Assembly (NCBI RefSeq): GCF_022811645.1
Contig: NZ_CP094534.1
Coordinates: 4,216,001 to 4,280,000, forward strand
DNA from: Hymenobacter monticola
GTDB taxonomy: Bacteria; Bacteroidota; Bacteroidia; Cytophagales; Hymenobacteraceae
Length of the DNA stretch: 64,000 bases
Direction of reading: 5' to 3'
Part shown: one piece after another, positions 35,090 through 42,776 of the stretch
How positions within the stretch are numbered: the first letter of the stretch is position 1
Layout: the number at the start of each line of letters is the position of its first letter
The notes under the pieces: model-generated
The model's input: only the letters and a program-made list of their open reading frames with translations
The model's database searches: none
Told to the model about the DNA's origin: nothing
Position numbers and translations under genes: made by a program

Positions 35090-35968
35090 ATGGCAATCGA
35101 TTATCAAGAACCGCACCGCCGCGAAGGCCTGATTGGCACCTTGGTTGTGCACGGGGTGCTGTTGCTGCTGTTTGTGCTCATGGTGTTCAAGGGACCCGAC
35201 CCACCGTTGGCGCCGCTGGGCGGCGGCGATGGCGTGGAGCTGAACTACGGGCTGGACGAAGCCGGCTCGGGCGATGTGCAGAGCATGGCCACCGCCAATA
35301 ACTCGCAAAACCGCGAGGACAGCCGCCCGCCCATTGCTAGCCCCGACCCGCAGCCGCGCCCCGTGGCCGCCGCCACGCCCGACCCCACGCCGCCCTCGCA
35401 GGAGAAAATCGTCACCAGCGAGGCCGAGGAGAGCCCCGTAGCAGTCGCGCCCGTAGAAACCCCCGCGCCGCCCAAAGAGGAAGTGAAAGTGGCGCCGAAG
35501 CCCAAGCGGCAGGTAGCCGTGGCTTTCTCGCCCAAAGGCAATGCGACCGGCGGCGGCAACGGCGTGAACGGCACCAGCAACACGCCCACCGGCAACAACA
35601 ACGGCGACCGCCCCGGCGCCGTGGGCGACCAGGGCGACCCCAACGGCTCGCTCGACGCCAAGGCCCTATATGGCGCACCCGGGCGCGGCGGCACGGGCAG
35701 CAGCCCCGGCAGCGGCGGCCTGGAGATGAGCGGCTGGGCTTTTGAAACCACACCGCGCCCGGAAGCCATCGACGATAATCCCGGGATGGTTCGGTTCAAG
35801 ATTAAGATTTCGGAGGATGGCGATGTGGAGAGCGTCACCAAGGTTTCGGGCAACGTATCGCCGGCCCAGGAGCGGCTGGTGCGCGATGCACTGCTCAACG
35901 CCACATTCCGGCGCACCAATGCGGGTACGAGCGGGGCCACGGGTTTCATTACGTATCGATTCAAATAA
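35090..35968 (+). CDS. TonB-family energy transducer
   Basis: 292 aa. Single N-terminal membrane anchor (LIGTLVVHGVLLLLFVLMVF, with the His typical of TonB). A long Pro/Glu/Lys and then Gly/Asn-rich periplasmic spacer follows (about residues 60-215). The C-terminal TonB-like domain (GMVRFKIKISEDGDVESVTKVSGNVSPAQERLVRDALLNATFRR) ends in TGFITYRFK. It would couple the ExbB/ExbD motor to outer-membrane receptors. Located directly after exbD; the gap is filled by the hairpin at 34963-35085. Ends at a terminator. Confidence 0.9.
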   Translation: MAIDYQEPHRREGLIGTLVVHGVLLLLFVLMVFKGPDPPLAPLGGGDGVELNYGLDEAGSGDVQSMATANNSQNREDSRPPIASPDPQPRPVAAATPDPTPPSQEKIVTSEAEESPVAVAPVETPAPPKEEVKVAPKPKRQVAVAFSPKGNATGGGNGVNGTSNTPTGNNNGDRPGAVGDQGDPNGSLDAKALYGAPGRGGTGSSPGSGGLEMSGWAFETTPRPEAIDDNPGMVRFKIKISEDGDVESVTKVSGNVSPAQERLVRDALLNATFRRTNAGTSGATGFITYRFK

Positions 35969-35987
35969 AACCAGCTGACTTGTAATC

Positions 35988-36022
35988 AAAAGCCCCGTCC
36001 CCGGAAGGTGACGGGGCTTTTT
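35988..36022 (+). terminator. Intrinsic terminator of the TolQ/TolR/TonB unit
   Basis: AAAAGCCCCGTC pairs with GACGGGGCTTTT across a 10-nt interior, followed by T. Confidence 0.88.
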
Positions 36023-36093
36023 GGTTGGTGGGCTTCACCTGGCTATTAATTTTACGGCGCTCACCCTGGGCGCCTGCTTACGCCTACCGACAG

Positions 36094-37404
36094 ATGAATT
36101 ATTCTGAAACCCTTGCTTACCTCTACGAACAGCTCCCGATGTTCCAGCGCGTGGGGGCAGCGGGCTTCAAAAAAGGGCTCGGTAACACGCTGGCTTTGGC
36201 CGAAGCGTTGGGGCACCCCGAGCGGAAGTTTCGGAGCGTGCACGTGGCCGGCACCAACGGCAAGGGCAGCAGCTCGCACCTTATAGCCGCTACTCTGCAA
36301 GCGGCCGGCTACAAGGTGGGGCTCTACACCTCGCCGCACCTGCGCGAGTTCACGGAGCGCATTCGGGTGAATGGGCAGGAACTGCCGCCGGCCTACCTGG
36401 TGGAATGGGTAGCGCGCTGGCGGCCGTTGTTTGAGCAGGTGCAGCCCTCGTTTTTTGAGATGTGCGTGGCGCTGGCCTTTGCGTATTTTGCCGAGCAGCG
36501 GGTGGACGTAGCCATCATCGAAGTTGGCTTGGGCGGCCGGTTCGACTCCACGAACATCATCACGCCGCTAGTGTCGCTCATCACCAACATCAGCTTCGAC
36601 CACCAGGCCTTGCTGGGCAACACGCTGCCCGAAATTGCGGGCGAAAAGGCCGGCATCATCAAGTCCGGCGTGCCCGTCGTCGTCAGCCAAACCCAGCCCG
36701 AGGTTTCCGCTGTTTTTGAACGGGAAGCAGCGGAGAAGCTGGCCCACCTGGTTTTTGCCGACCAGATTTACCAGGCCACTTTTGCTGGTGAGCCCGTCCC
36801 GGAAACCGGCTTGCGCCCCGTGAGCGTGACGCAGCACGGCCGCCCGTACCTGCCCAACGCCGAGCTGGGCCTGCCCGGCGACTACCAGCAGCACAACCTG
36901 CCCGGCGTGCTGGCCACGCTGGATGAGCTGCGGGCTCTGGGCTTCCGCATCACCGAAGCGGCCGTGCGCACAGGCCTGCGGCAGGTCTCGCAACTCACCG
37001 GGCTGCGGGGCCGCTGGAGCATCATCGGCCAGCGTCCGCTGGTGGTGTGCGACACGGGGCACAACGCGGCCGGGTTGGGCATGGTGATGCGCCAGCTGCT
37101 GCGGGTGCCGCACCAGCGCCTGCACCTCGTCATTGGCACGGTGAACGACAAGGACGTGGCCGGCATGCTGGCGCTGCTGCCGCGGGAGGCCACCTACTAT
37201 TTTTGTGCGGCCAACATTCCGCGCGCTTTGCCGGTGGCTGAGCTGGCGCAGCAAGCTAAGGAGCTTGGCTTCACCGGGCAGACCTATGTGTCGGTGCGGG
37301 ACGCAGTGGCCGCCGCCCGAGCCGCTGCCGCGCCCGATGATGTAATTTTTATCGGCGGCAGCACTTTTGTGGTGGCCGAAGTGGAAGAGCTCTACAATAA
37401 TTAA
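36094..37404 (+). CDS. folC: Folylpolyglutamate synthase/dihydrofolate synthase
   Basis: 436 aa, normal size. Mur-ligase family: P-loop VAGTNGKGSSSHLIAATLQ, GLYTSPHLREFTERIRVNG, IIEVGLGGRFDSTNII, FDHQALLGNTLPEIAGEKAGIIK (carbamylated Lys region) and the C-terminal domain with DTGHNAAGL and GTVNDKDVAGML. It adds glutamate to dihydropteroate and folates using ATP. The start MNYSETLAYLYEQLPMFQ at 36094 fits the family; upstream in-frame start 36025 overlaps the terminator end. trmB follows after a hairpin. Confidence 0.95.
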   Translation: MNYSETLAYLYEQLPMFQRVGAAGFKKGLGNTLALAEALGHPERKFRSVHVAGTNGKGSSSHLIAATLQAAGYKVGLYTSPHLREFTERIRVNGQELPPAYLVEWVARWRPLFEQVQPSFFEMCVALAFAYFAEQRVDVAIIEVGLGGRFDSTNIITPLVSLITNISFDHQALLGNTLPEIAGEKAGIIKSGVPVVVSQTQPEVSAVFEREAAEKLAHLVFADQIYQATFAGEPVPETGLRPVSVTQHGRPYLPNAELGLPGDYQQHNLPGVLATLDELRALGFRITEAAVRTGLRQVSQLTGLRGRWSIIGQRPLVVCDTGHNAAGLGMVMRQLLRVPHQRLHLVIGTVNDKDVAGMLALLPREATYYFCAANIPRALPVAELAQQAKELGFTGQTYVSVRDAVAAARAAAAPDDVIFIGGSTFVVAEVEELYNN

Positions 37405-37487
37405 GAATGAAGAATGAGAAAGAAGGAATCTACGCGATGCGCGGTTCCAACCTTTCCTCATCTTTTATTCCTCATTTTTCATTAATC
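37402..37487 (+). repeat. Imperfect hairpin with C-free first arm (folC-trmB gap)
   Basis: The first arm (AATTAAGAATGAAGAATGAG..., no C) pairs with the G-poor second arm (CCTCATTTTTCATTAAT...) with gaps; an inner CGCGATGCGCG palindrome forms the tip. It overlaps the folC stop and carries misleading ATG codons in the trmB frame. Confidence 0.6.
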
Positions 37488-37493
37488 GATAAT

Positions 37494-38159
37494 TTGCCTC
37501 GCGTTAAACTTCAGCGTTTTCAAGACAACGCTTCCCGTCCCGACATCATCGAGCCGGGCAAACCTGAATACGAACAGCTCGGCGGCCGCTGGCGCACCGA
37601 CTTTTTCCAGGAGCCATATCCGCTGACGCTGGAAGTGGGCTGCGGCAAGGGCGAATACACCGTGGGCTTGGCCCAGCGGCATCCGCAGCGCAATTTTCTG
37701 GGCCTCGATATCAAAGGGGAGCGCATCTGGCGGGGCAGCACCCGCGCCGAAGAAATGGGCCTGACCAATGTGGGCTTCGTGCGGATGCGGGCCGAAGCGC
37801 TGGCGGCTCAATTTGGCCCCGGCGAGCTGTCGGAAATCTGGATAACCTTTCCTGACCCGCGCCCGCGCGACCGCGACATCAAGCGCCGCCTGACCTCGCC
37901 GCGCTTTCTGGCGCTGTACGAGCAGCTGCTGACGCCGGGAGGCCTGCTTCACCTCAAAACCGACAACGAAGGCCTGTTTGAGTATACGCTGGAAACCCTG
38001 GCCGCCCGGCCGGGTGCCCGCGTCGAACGTTTTACCCGCGACCTCTACGCTGAAACCGACGCCGAATTCACGGAAGCGCAGGCCATTCAAACCAACTTCG
38101 AGGGCAAGTACCGCGCCGTGGGCGTGCCCATCAAGTACGTGCAGTTCCGCTTAACGTAG
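37494..38159 (+). CDS. trmB: tRNA (guanine-N7-)-methyltransferase
   Basis: 221 aa from TTG 37494 (MPRVKLQRFQDNASRPDIIEPGKPEY). ATG 37407 and 37437 in the same frame lie within the hairpin at 37402-37487 and would add unrelated residues, so the TTG is preferred. SAM-binding motif LEVGCGKGEYTVGLAQRHPQ, then LGLDIKGERIWRGS, catalytic-region FPDPRPRDRDIKRRLTSPRFL and GGLLHLKTDNEGLFEYTLE. Forms m7G46 in the variable loop of tRNAs. Ends at a strong terminator shared with the convergent gene. Confidence 0.92.
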   Translation: MPRVKLQRFQDNASRPDIIEPGKPEYEQLGGRWRTDFFQEPYPLTLEVGCGKGEYTVGLAQRHPQRNFLGLDIKGERIWRGSTRAEEMGLTNVGFVRMRAEALAAQFGPGELSEIWITFPDPRPRDRDIKRRLTSPRFLALYEQLLTPGGLLHLKTDNEGLFEYTLETLAARPGARVERFTRDLYAETDAEFTEAQAIQTNFEGKYRAVGVPIKYVQFRLT

Positions 38160-38173
38160 CCAACTCTTTACAA

Positions 38174-38217
38174 AAAAAAGAACGGCCATGCTGCATCCAG
38201 CATGGCCGTTCTTTTTT
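38174..38217. terminator. Bidirectional terminator after trmB
   Basis: Perfect 20-bp stem (38174-38193 with 38198-38217) with CATC loop and T runs on both strands. Core again CATGCTG/CAGCATG. Confidence 0.95.
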
Positions 38218-38226
38218 AGCTGATTT

Positions 38227-38835
38227 CTACTCGACTTCCAGCGCTTCAAATACGGCTTCCAGCTGGTCAAAATCGCGCAAGCCGGGCTTCACTTCATCGC
38301 CCGACGGGAAGGAGAGCCCCGCAACTGGCAACTGTGTTGCCACCGCGCGAGCCTTGTCGGGGTCGAGACCAGGGCCCAGCCAAAGTGGCCGCTCCAGGCC
38401 AAGCTGGTGCAAAACAGAGTTGTCGATGCCAGCAGCCGGCAGTTCCAGTATCCAGCCAACTACGGCAGGTTCCGGGTCTGGAGCACCATCCGCCTCGGAA
38501 AGCTCCTGGTACACCGGCGGCGCAATTTCAGCCAGTTCATCGGCCGTGCGGTAGGAGCGGAGCAGCACGGCGTCGAGGCCGCAGTCGGCGGCCATGGCGT
38601 TGATTTCGGGGGCACTGAGCCGGTCGAACTCGCCAATCAGCTCCACGCCGGCCACCCAGCCGGCCAGCTCTTTCACTGTTTTGGTATCGAGGTGGCCGGG
38701 CAGGGCCGGGTCGAGGACGAAGGTGAGCTTGTCGGCGCCCATGCCGGCGCAGTAGCGGGCATCGGAGAGGTTGTTGATGCCGCGGATGAGGAGGGGAACG
38801 AGGTGGGGCACTGGCGAAGGCAAAGGCGCGGCCAT
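38227..38835 (-). CDS. Phosphoribosylanthranilate-isomerase-like (TrpF-like) barrel protein
   Basis: 202 aa. The N-terminal IRGINNLSDARYCAGMGADKLTFVLD follows the TrpF pattern (CGI...DA...GAD..GFVF) and later strands fit a (beta/alpha)8 barrel (VELIGEF, LDAVLLRSYR, VVGWILELP, PLWLGPGLDPDKARAV, VAGLSFPSGDEVKPGLRDFDQLEAVF). The TrpF catalytic Cys is not obvious and the protein is isolated from other trp genes, so it may have another role. A -7 element TACTTTTG lies 44 nt upstream on the minus strand. Confidence 0.72.
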   Translation of the reverse strand: MAAPLPSPVPHLVPLLIRGINNLSDARYCAGMGADKLTFVLDPALPGHLDTKTVKELAGWVAGVELIGEFDRLSAPEINAMAADCGLDAVLLRSYRTADELAEIAPPVYQELSEADGAPDPEPAVVGWILELPAAGIDNSVLHQLGLERPLWLGPGLDPDKARAVATQLPVAGLSFPSGDEVKPGLRDFDQLEAVFEALEVE

Positions 38836-38878
38836 CGGGCCGCTGAAAAAACAGGAGGAGCGGCGCTTGCGGCCGGTG

Positions 38879-38886
38879 CAAAAGTA
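38879..38886 (-). promoter_or_regulatory. -7 promoter element (TACTTTTG) of the TrpF-like gene
   Basis: Exact TAnnTTTG on the minus strand, 44 nt before the start; upstream -33 region is GC-rich without a clear TTG. Confidence 0.45.
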
Positions 38887-38945
38887 GGGCCGGCCGGGCG
38901 TCCGGGCCGTATCGGGGAGGGGCTGGCGGCTGTATCTTCGCCGCT

Positions 38946-39665
38946 ATGAACGCAACCCGCCGCGCCCCGCTGCTCGCTCCTTCCTTTCTGGCCGCCGATT
39001 TGGCCAACCTGCAAGCCGAAACCGAGCGGCTGGCCGACAGCGCCGCCGACTGGCTGCACTTCGACGTGATGGACGGCCGTTTCGTGCCCAACATCTCCTT
39101 TGGCCTGCCCGTGCTGCAAGCCGTGGCCAAGTACGCCCGGCAGCCCATCGACGTGCATTTGATGATTGAGGAGCCCCAGCACTACCTGGCGCAGTTCCGC
39201 GACGCGGGCGCGGCCAGCATCACGGTGCACTACGAGGCCTGCCCCCACCTGCACCGCGTGGTGCAGCAAATCAAGCAGCTGGGCTGCCGGGCCGGCGTGG
39301 CCCTGAACCCGCACACGCCCGTGGCCCTGCTCGAAGACATCGCCGCCGACCTCGACGTGGTGCTGGTGATGTCGGTGAACCCCGGTTTCGGCGGCCAAGC
39401 CTTCATTCCGAACACGCTGAAAAAAGTGGCCATGCTGAAGGAATTGCTGGTGGACACGGGCTCGGATGCGCTGATTGAGGTGGACGGCGGCGTGAGCCTG
39501 GACAATGCCGGCCCGCTGGTGGAAGCCGGTGCCGATGTGCTGGTAGCCGGCAATTTCGTGTTCAGTGCGCCCGAGGGGCCGGTGGCCACGCTGGCCCGCA
39601 TGCGCGAATTTCTGTCGGGGCTGGAAACGGCCGAAGTCGACGGAGAAGCGCGCCGCAAGCAATAG
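38946..39665 (+). CDS. rpe: Ribulose-phosphate 3-epimerase
   Basis: 239 aa TIM barrel. LLAPSFLAADLANLQ (Ser), LHFDVMDGRFVPNISFG with metal ligands His and Asp, VHLMIEEP (His), VMSVNPGFGGQAFI and EVDGGVSLDNAG (catalytic Asp) are all present. Interconverts ribulose-5-phosphate and xylulose-5-phosphate in the pentose phosphate pathway. The tail of about 15 residues beyond the barrel is slightly longer than usual. A TATCTTCG element (38933-38940) just before the ATG may be a degenerate -7 box. A TonB-dependent receptor gene follows 58 nt later. Confidence 0.95.
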   Translation: MNATRRAPLLAPSFLAADLANLQAETERLADSAADWLHFDVMDGRFVPNISFGLPVLQAVAKYARQPIDVHLMIEEPQHYLAQFRDAGAASITVHYEACPHLHRVVQQIKQLGCRAGVALNPHTPVALLEDIAADLDVVLVMSVNPGFGGQAFIPNTLKKVAMLKELLVDTGSDALIEVDGGVSLDNAGPLVEAGADVLVAGNFVFSAPEGPVATLARMREFLSGLETAEVDGEARRKQ

Positions 39666-39723
39666 TGGCCGGCATCCGGCGTTTCCTGGTCGTGAAAAAA
39701 CTACTTACCCTTCTCTGCCGCCC

Positions 39724-42282
39724 ATGAGGCCTTTTCTGATTGCCCCGGCCACGGCCTGTTGCCTCGTGCTGTTGCTGGCCGCGCCCGGCGCCCATGCCCA
39801 AAACCCGGCGGCCGCGCCCACACAGGCGGGTGTCATCACCATTACGGGTACGCTGCGCGATGCCAATGGGCAGCCCATGGAATTGGCCGCGGTGGGAGTG
39901 GAGGGCCAGCCCGGCGGCGCCAATACGACGGCCGAGGGGTTTTTCTCGCTGCCGGTGCGGGTGCCCTCCACCGGGCGCGCGGTGCTGGTGGTGCGCCGGC
40001 TGGGGTATTTGTCGCTGCGCATTCCGCTGCGTCTGCCCGCCGACGCCGGCCAGCCCCTGGTGCTGACCATGCGCCTCGACACCAAGGCACTGGACAATGT
40101 GAAAGTGACGGCCCGCTCCGACCGGGCCGACACCCGCGAGCAGGTGAGCATCACGCGCATCGACCCGCGCGCCGCCAAGGAAATTCCTTCGCCGTTTGGC
40201 GACTTCAACGCCATACTGAAAACGCTGCCTGGCGTGCAGTCGAACAACGAGCTGAGCAGCACCTACAATGTGCGGGGCGGCAACTACGACGAAAACCTGG
40301 TGTACGTCAACGGCTTCGAGATTTACCGGCCATTTCTGGTGACCTCGGCGCAGCAGGAGGGCCTGAGCTTCGTGAATGCCGACCTGGTGAAGCAGGTGGA
40401 GTTCAGCAGCGGCGGCTGGCAGCCCAAGTACGGCGACAAGCTGGCCTCGGTGCTGAGCGTGGACTACAAAACACCCGAGAAATTCGCGGCCTCGCTCACG
40501 GCTAGCCTGGTGGGCGGCGCGGCCCACGCCGAGGCCCGCTCGGCCAACGGCCGGGTGAGCTACCTGGCCGGGGTGCGCTACAAAAACGCGCAGTACGTGC
40601 TCAGCTCGCTCCGGCAGCAGCAAGGCGGCTACAACCCCACTTTTTACGACGCGCAGGCCTACGTGAACATCGGCTTAGGGCATCGTGATAAAGACGACCC
40701 GAGTAAAAGCGACCTGCAGCGCACCTCGTTGGGCTTGCTGGGCGTGGTGGCCCACAATGACTACCGTTTCTCGCCCGAAACCGGCCAGGCTACCTTCTCC
40801 ACCAACACCAACCAGTTTACCCGCGTTTTCATTGCCTACGACGGCCGGGAGCGCATGCAGTTCGACACCTATCAGAGCGGTTTCAATCTGAAGCACGACT
40901 TCTCGTCGCGCCTGCAGATGGAGCTGCTGGGCTCGGCTCTGATTTCGCGGGAGTTTGAGCTGCGCGACGTGGAGGCCGCCTACACGTTTGCTGACATCAA
41001 CCGCGACCCGACGTCGCGCGACTTCAACCAGGCGGTGCGGCAGCGCAACATCGGCTCCCAGTTCCGGCACTCGCGCAATTTTCTCACGGCCCGCATTTTC
41101 ACCGCCGAAACCCGCGGCCGATGGACGCCCGCCGATAACCACAGCGTGCGTTGGGGCGCCAAAGTGGGCCGCGAGAAAATCAGCGACACCCTCGACGAGT
41201 ACAGCTTCGCCGATTCGGCCGACTTCGTGCCCGACGCGCGCCGGCTACGCCTGCGCTCCGACCTGGGCCTGCTCAGCACCCGCGCCCAGGGCTTCGTGCA
41301 GGACACCTGGTCGTTCGATTCGTTGCGCACGCTCACCTACGGCGCCCGGGCCCACTACTGGAGCACCAACGGCCAGCTGGTCATCAGCCCGCGGGTGCAG
41401 TACTCGCAAATCAGCCGCCGGCACCCCAACCGTTCGCTCAAGGCGGCCGTGGGCGTGTACTACCAGCCGCCGTTCTACCGCGAGCTGCGCGACCAGACCA
41501 GCATCAGCCTGGGTGTGCAGCAGGCGTATCTGAATCCTGAATTGCGCGCTCAAAAGTCCTACCACTTCATCGTGGGCGAGGAAATCAACTTCAAACAGTT
41601 TGGCCGGCCCTTCAAGTTTTCGGCCGAGGCCTACTACAAGCACCTCACCGACGTGGTGCCCTACGACGTGGACAACGTGCGCCTGCGCTACTTCGCCAAA
41701 AACAACGCCCGCGCCTACGCCGCCGGTTTTGATGCCCGCTTGAGTGGTGAGTTTGTGAAAGGGGCCGAGTCGTGGTTTAGCCTCGGCGTGCTCACCACCC
41801 GCGAAAACGTGGCCGATGACTCCATTAACGTGACCGACGGCAAGGGCAACGTAACCGGGCGCGAGCCTAAAGGCTACATCCGCCGTCCGCAGGACCAGCG
41901 CCTGAACCTCGGCATTTTCTTTCAGGACCACCTGCCTAACAACCCCTCGGTGCGCGGCTACGTGAACCTGGTGTTCGGCACCGGCCTGCCCTTCAGCCCG
42001 CCCAGCGAGCCCGACCTGCGCGGCACCGCTGACCTGGTGCGCAGCTACAAGCGCGTCGATTTGGGCTTTTCAAAAGTCATCGGCCTGAAAAACATTAACG
42101 CGCCCAAGCCGCACTTTTATAGCTTCGAAAGCCTGTGGCTGGGCCTGGAAATCCTGAACGTGCTGGCCGCCAACAACGTGGCCGGCTACAGCTACCTGCA
42201 GGACGTGAACGGCCGGACCTACGCCGTGCCCAGCTACCTCTCCCAGCGCGTGGTAAACCTGCGTTTGATTGCGCGCTTTTAA
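39724..42282 (+). CDS. TonB-dependent receptor with carboxypeptidase-regulatory-like N-domain
   Basis: 852 aa. Signal peptide (MRPFLIAPATACCLVLLLAAPGAHAQ), then a prealbumin-like domain (GTLRDANGQPMELAAVGVEGQPGG, FFSLPVRVPSTG), a plug domain (PSPFGDFNAILKTLPGVQSNNELSSTYNVRGGNYDENLVYVNGFE) and a 22-strand-type barrel ending VVNLRLIARF. It would import an unknown substrate across the outer membrane using TonB, which may be the one encoded at 35090. No SusD partner is adjacent, which argues against a glycan locus. Frame is open upstream to 39565 inside rpe; ATG 39724 gives a clean signal peptide. Confidence 0.9.
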   Translation: MRPFLIAPATACCLVLLLAAPGAHAQNPAAAPTQAGVITITGTLRDANGQPMELAAVGVEGQPGGANTTAEGFFSLPVRVPSTGRAVLVVRRLGYLSLRIPLRLPADAGQPLVLTMRLDTKALDNVKVTARSDRADTREQVSITRIDPRAAKEIPSPFGDFNAILKTLPGVQSNNELSSTYNVRGGNYDENLVYVNGFEIYRPFLVTSAQQEGLSFVNADLVKQVEFSSGGWQPKYGDKLASVLSVDYKTPEKFAASLTASLVGGAAHAEARSANGRVSYLAGVRYKNAQYVLSSLRQQQGGYNPTFYDAQAYVNIGLGHRDKDDPSKSDLQRTSLGLLGVVAHNDYRFSPETGQATFSTNTNQFTRVFIAYDGRERMQFDTYQSGFNLKHDFSSRLQMELLGSALISREFELRDVEAAYTFADINRDPTSRDFNQAVRQRNIGSQFRHSRNFLTARIFTAETRGRWTPADNHSVRWGAKVGREKISDTLDEYSFADSADFVPDARRLRLRSDLGLLSTRAQGFVQDTWSFDSLRTLTYGARAHYWSTNGQLVISPRVQYSQISRRHPNRSLKAAVGVYYQPPFYRELRDQTSISLGVQQAYLNPELRAQKSYHFIVGEEINFKQFGRPFKFSAEAYYKHLTDVVPYDVDNVRLRYFAKNNARAYAAGFDARLSGEFVKGAESWFSLGVLTTRENVADDSINVTDGKGNVTGREPKGYIRRPQDQRLNLGIFFQDHLPNNPSVRGYVNLVFGTGLPFSPPSEPDLRGTADLVRSYKRVDLGFSKVIGLKNINAPKPHFYSFESLWLGLEILNVLAANNVAGYSYLQDVNGRTYAVPSYLSQRVVNLRLIARF

Positions 42283-42292
42283 GGATTGTTCA

Positions 42293-42391
42293 TTACGCCT
42301 GTCATCCTGAGCGCAGCGAATGACCTTATCACGTTGGGGTTTTATAACATGAAAAGGTCCTTCACTGCGCTCAGAATAACAGGCGTTTAAT
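42293..42391. repeat. Dispersed CATCCTGAGCGCAGCGAA-type inverted repeat
   Basis: Imperfect inverted repeat of about 40-bp arms (42293-42333 with 42349-42390) around a 15-nt loop, in the gap after the receptor gene. Translations of this element give the CxxERSEG and IRCAQDD peptides that I recognise from spurious proteins predicted in many unrelated genomes, so it seems to be a copy of a widely dispersed intergenic palindrome. Confidence 0.8.
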
Positions 42392-42453
42392 TTACATGGC
42401 AGCAATAAATGGCTGGTTAGCTTGCGTAAAAACCAATAAAAAGTTGGTTAAGC

Positions 42454-42483
42454 TTGCTATTTTGGCAAACGGCCTTACCTTTG
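42454..42483 (+). promoter_or_regulatory. Promoter of the his operon (TTG-N19-TACCTTTG)
   Basis: TTG 42454-42456, 19-nt spacer, TACCTTTG 42476-42483: the best Bacteroidota consensus match in the window. The leader peptide ATG lies only 9 nt after it, so the transcript probably begins almost at the start codon. Confidence 0.8.
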
Positions 42484-42491
42484 CGCCACGA

Positions 42492-42614
42492 ATGAATGCA
42501 CTCGCCTTCCCATTTTTTACTGTTGCGCTGCCGAATGCGGCAGGCTTGACCGTGCATGGGATTCAGGGCCATCACCACCATCTGTGGGGGGCCGGGCTGT
42601 GCGCCGGGTGCTAG
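42492..42614 (+). CDS. hisL: Putative histidine operon leader peptide
   Basis: 40 codons from ATG 42492 to TAG 42612-42614. The peptide begins MNALAFPFFTVALP and has five His codons, four in a row (CAT CAC CAC CAT at 42570-42581), close to its end (HGIQGHHHHLWGAG). It starts right after the his promoter and precedes alternative hairpins and a T run, so it fits ribosome-mediated attenuation: stalling at His codons when charged tRNA-His is scarce would favour the read-through fold. The longer frame back to 42396 lies upstream of the promoter and is not used. Confidence 0.75.
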   Translation: MNALAFPFFTVALPNAAGLTVHGIQGHHHHLWGAGLCAGC

Positions 42615-42690
42615 CGTAGCACCGGCCGCCCGCGCCTCCACCGCCGCGTCCCGGGGTGCTGTGCGCCGGGTCATTGTTCATTCTTTTTTT
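42598..42690 (+). promoter_or_regulatory. Candidate his attenuator (alternative hairpins and T run)
   Basis: GGTGCTA-GCG-TAGCACC (42607-42623) overlaps the leader stop codon. Its 3' arm can instead pair with GGTGCT near 42655. TGTGCGCCGGGT occurs twice (42598 and 42659), giving competing partners. CCCGG/CCGGG near 42650-42670 is followed about 14 nt later by a run of seven T. The exact terminator stem is not clear by eye. Confidence 0.5.
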
Positions 42691-42776
42691 GCGGGAAATG
42701 CTGCCTTCCGGCCCGATGCGCCGTAGTAGAGCTTTCGCGGACCCCAAGCGGGGTTCGGCCCGTTTCGCTTTCTTTC

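Noticed and set aside
39759..40505. Second-frame ORF inside the TonB-dependent receptor gene
   Set aside because: Arg/Gly/Ala-rich out-of-frame translation with no domain.
42396..42491. Longer form of the his leader ORF
   Set aside because: It begins upstream of the promoter, so it would not be on the transcript.
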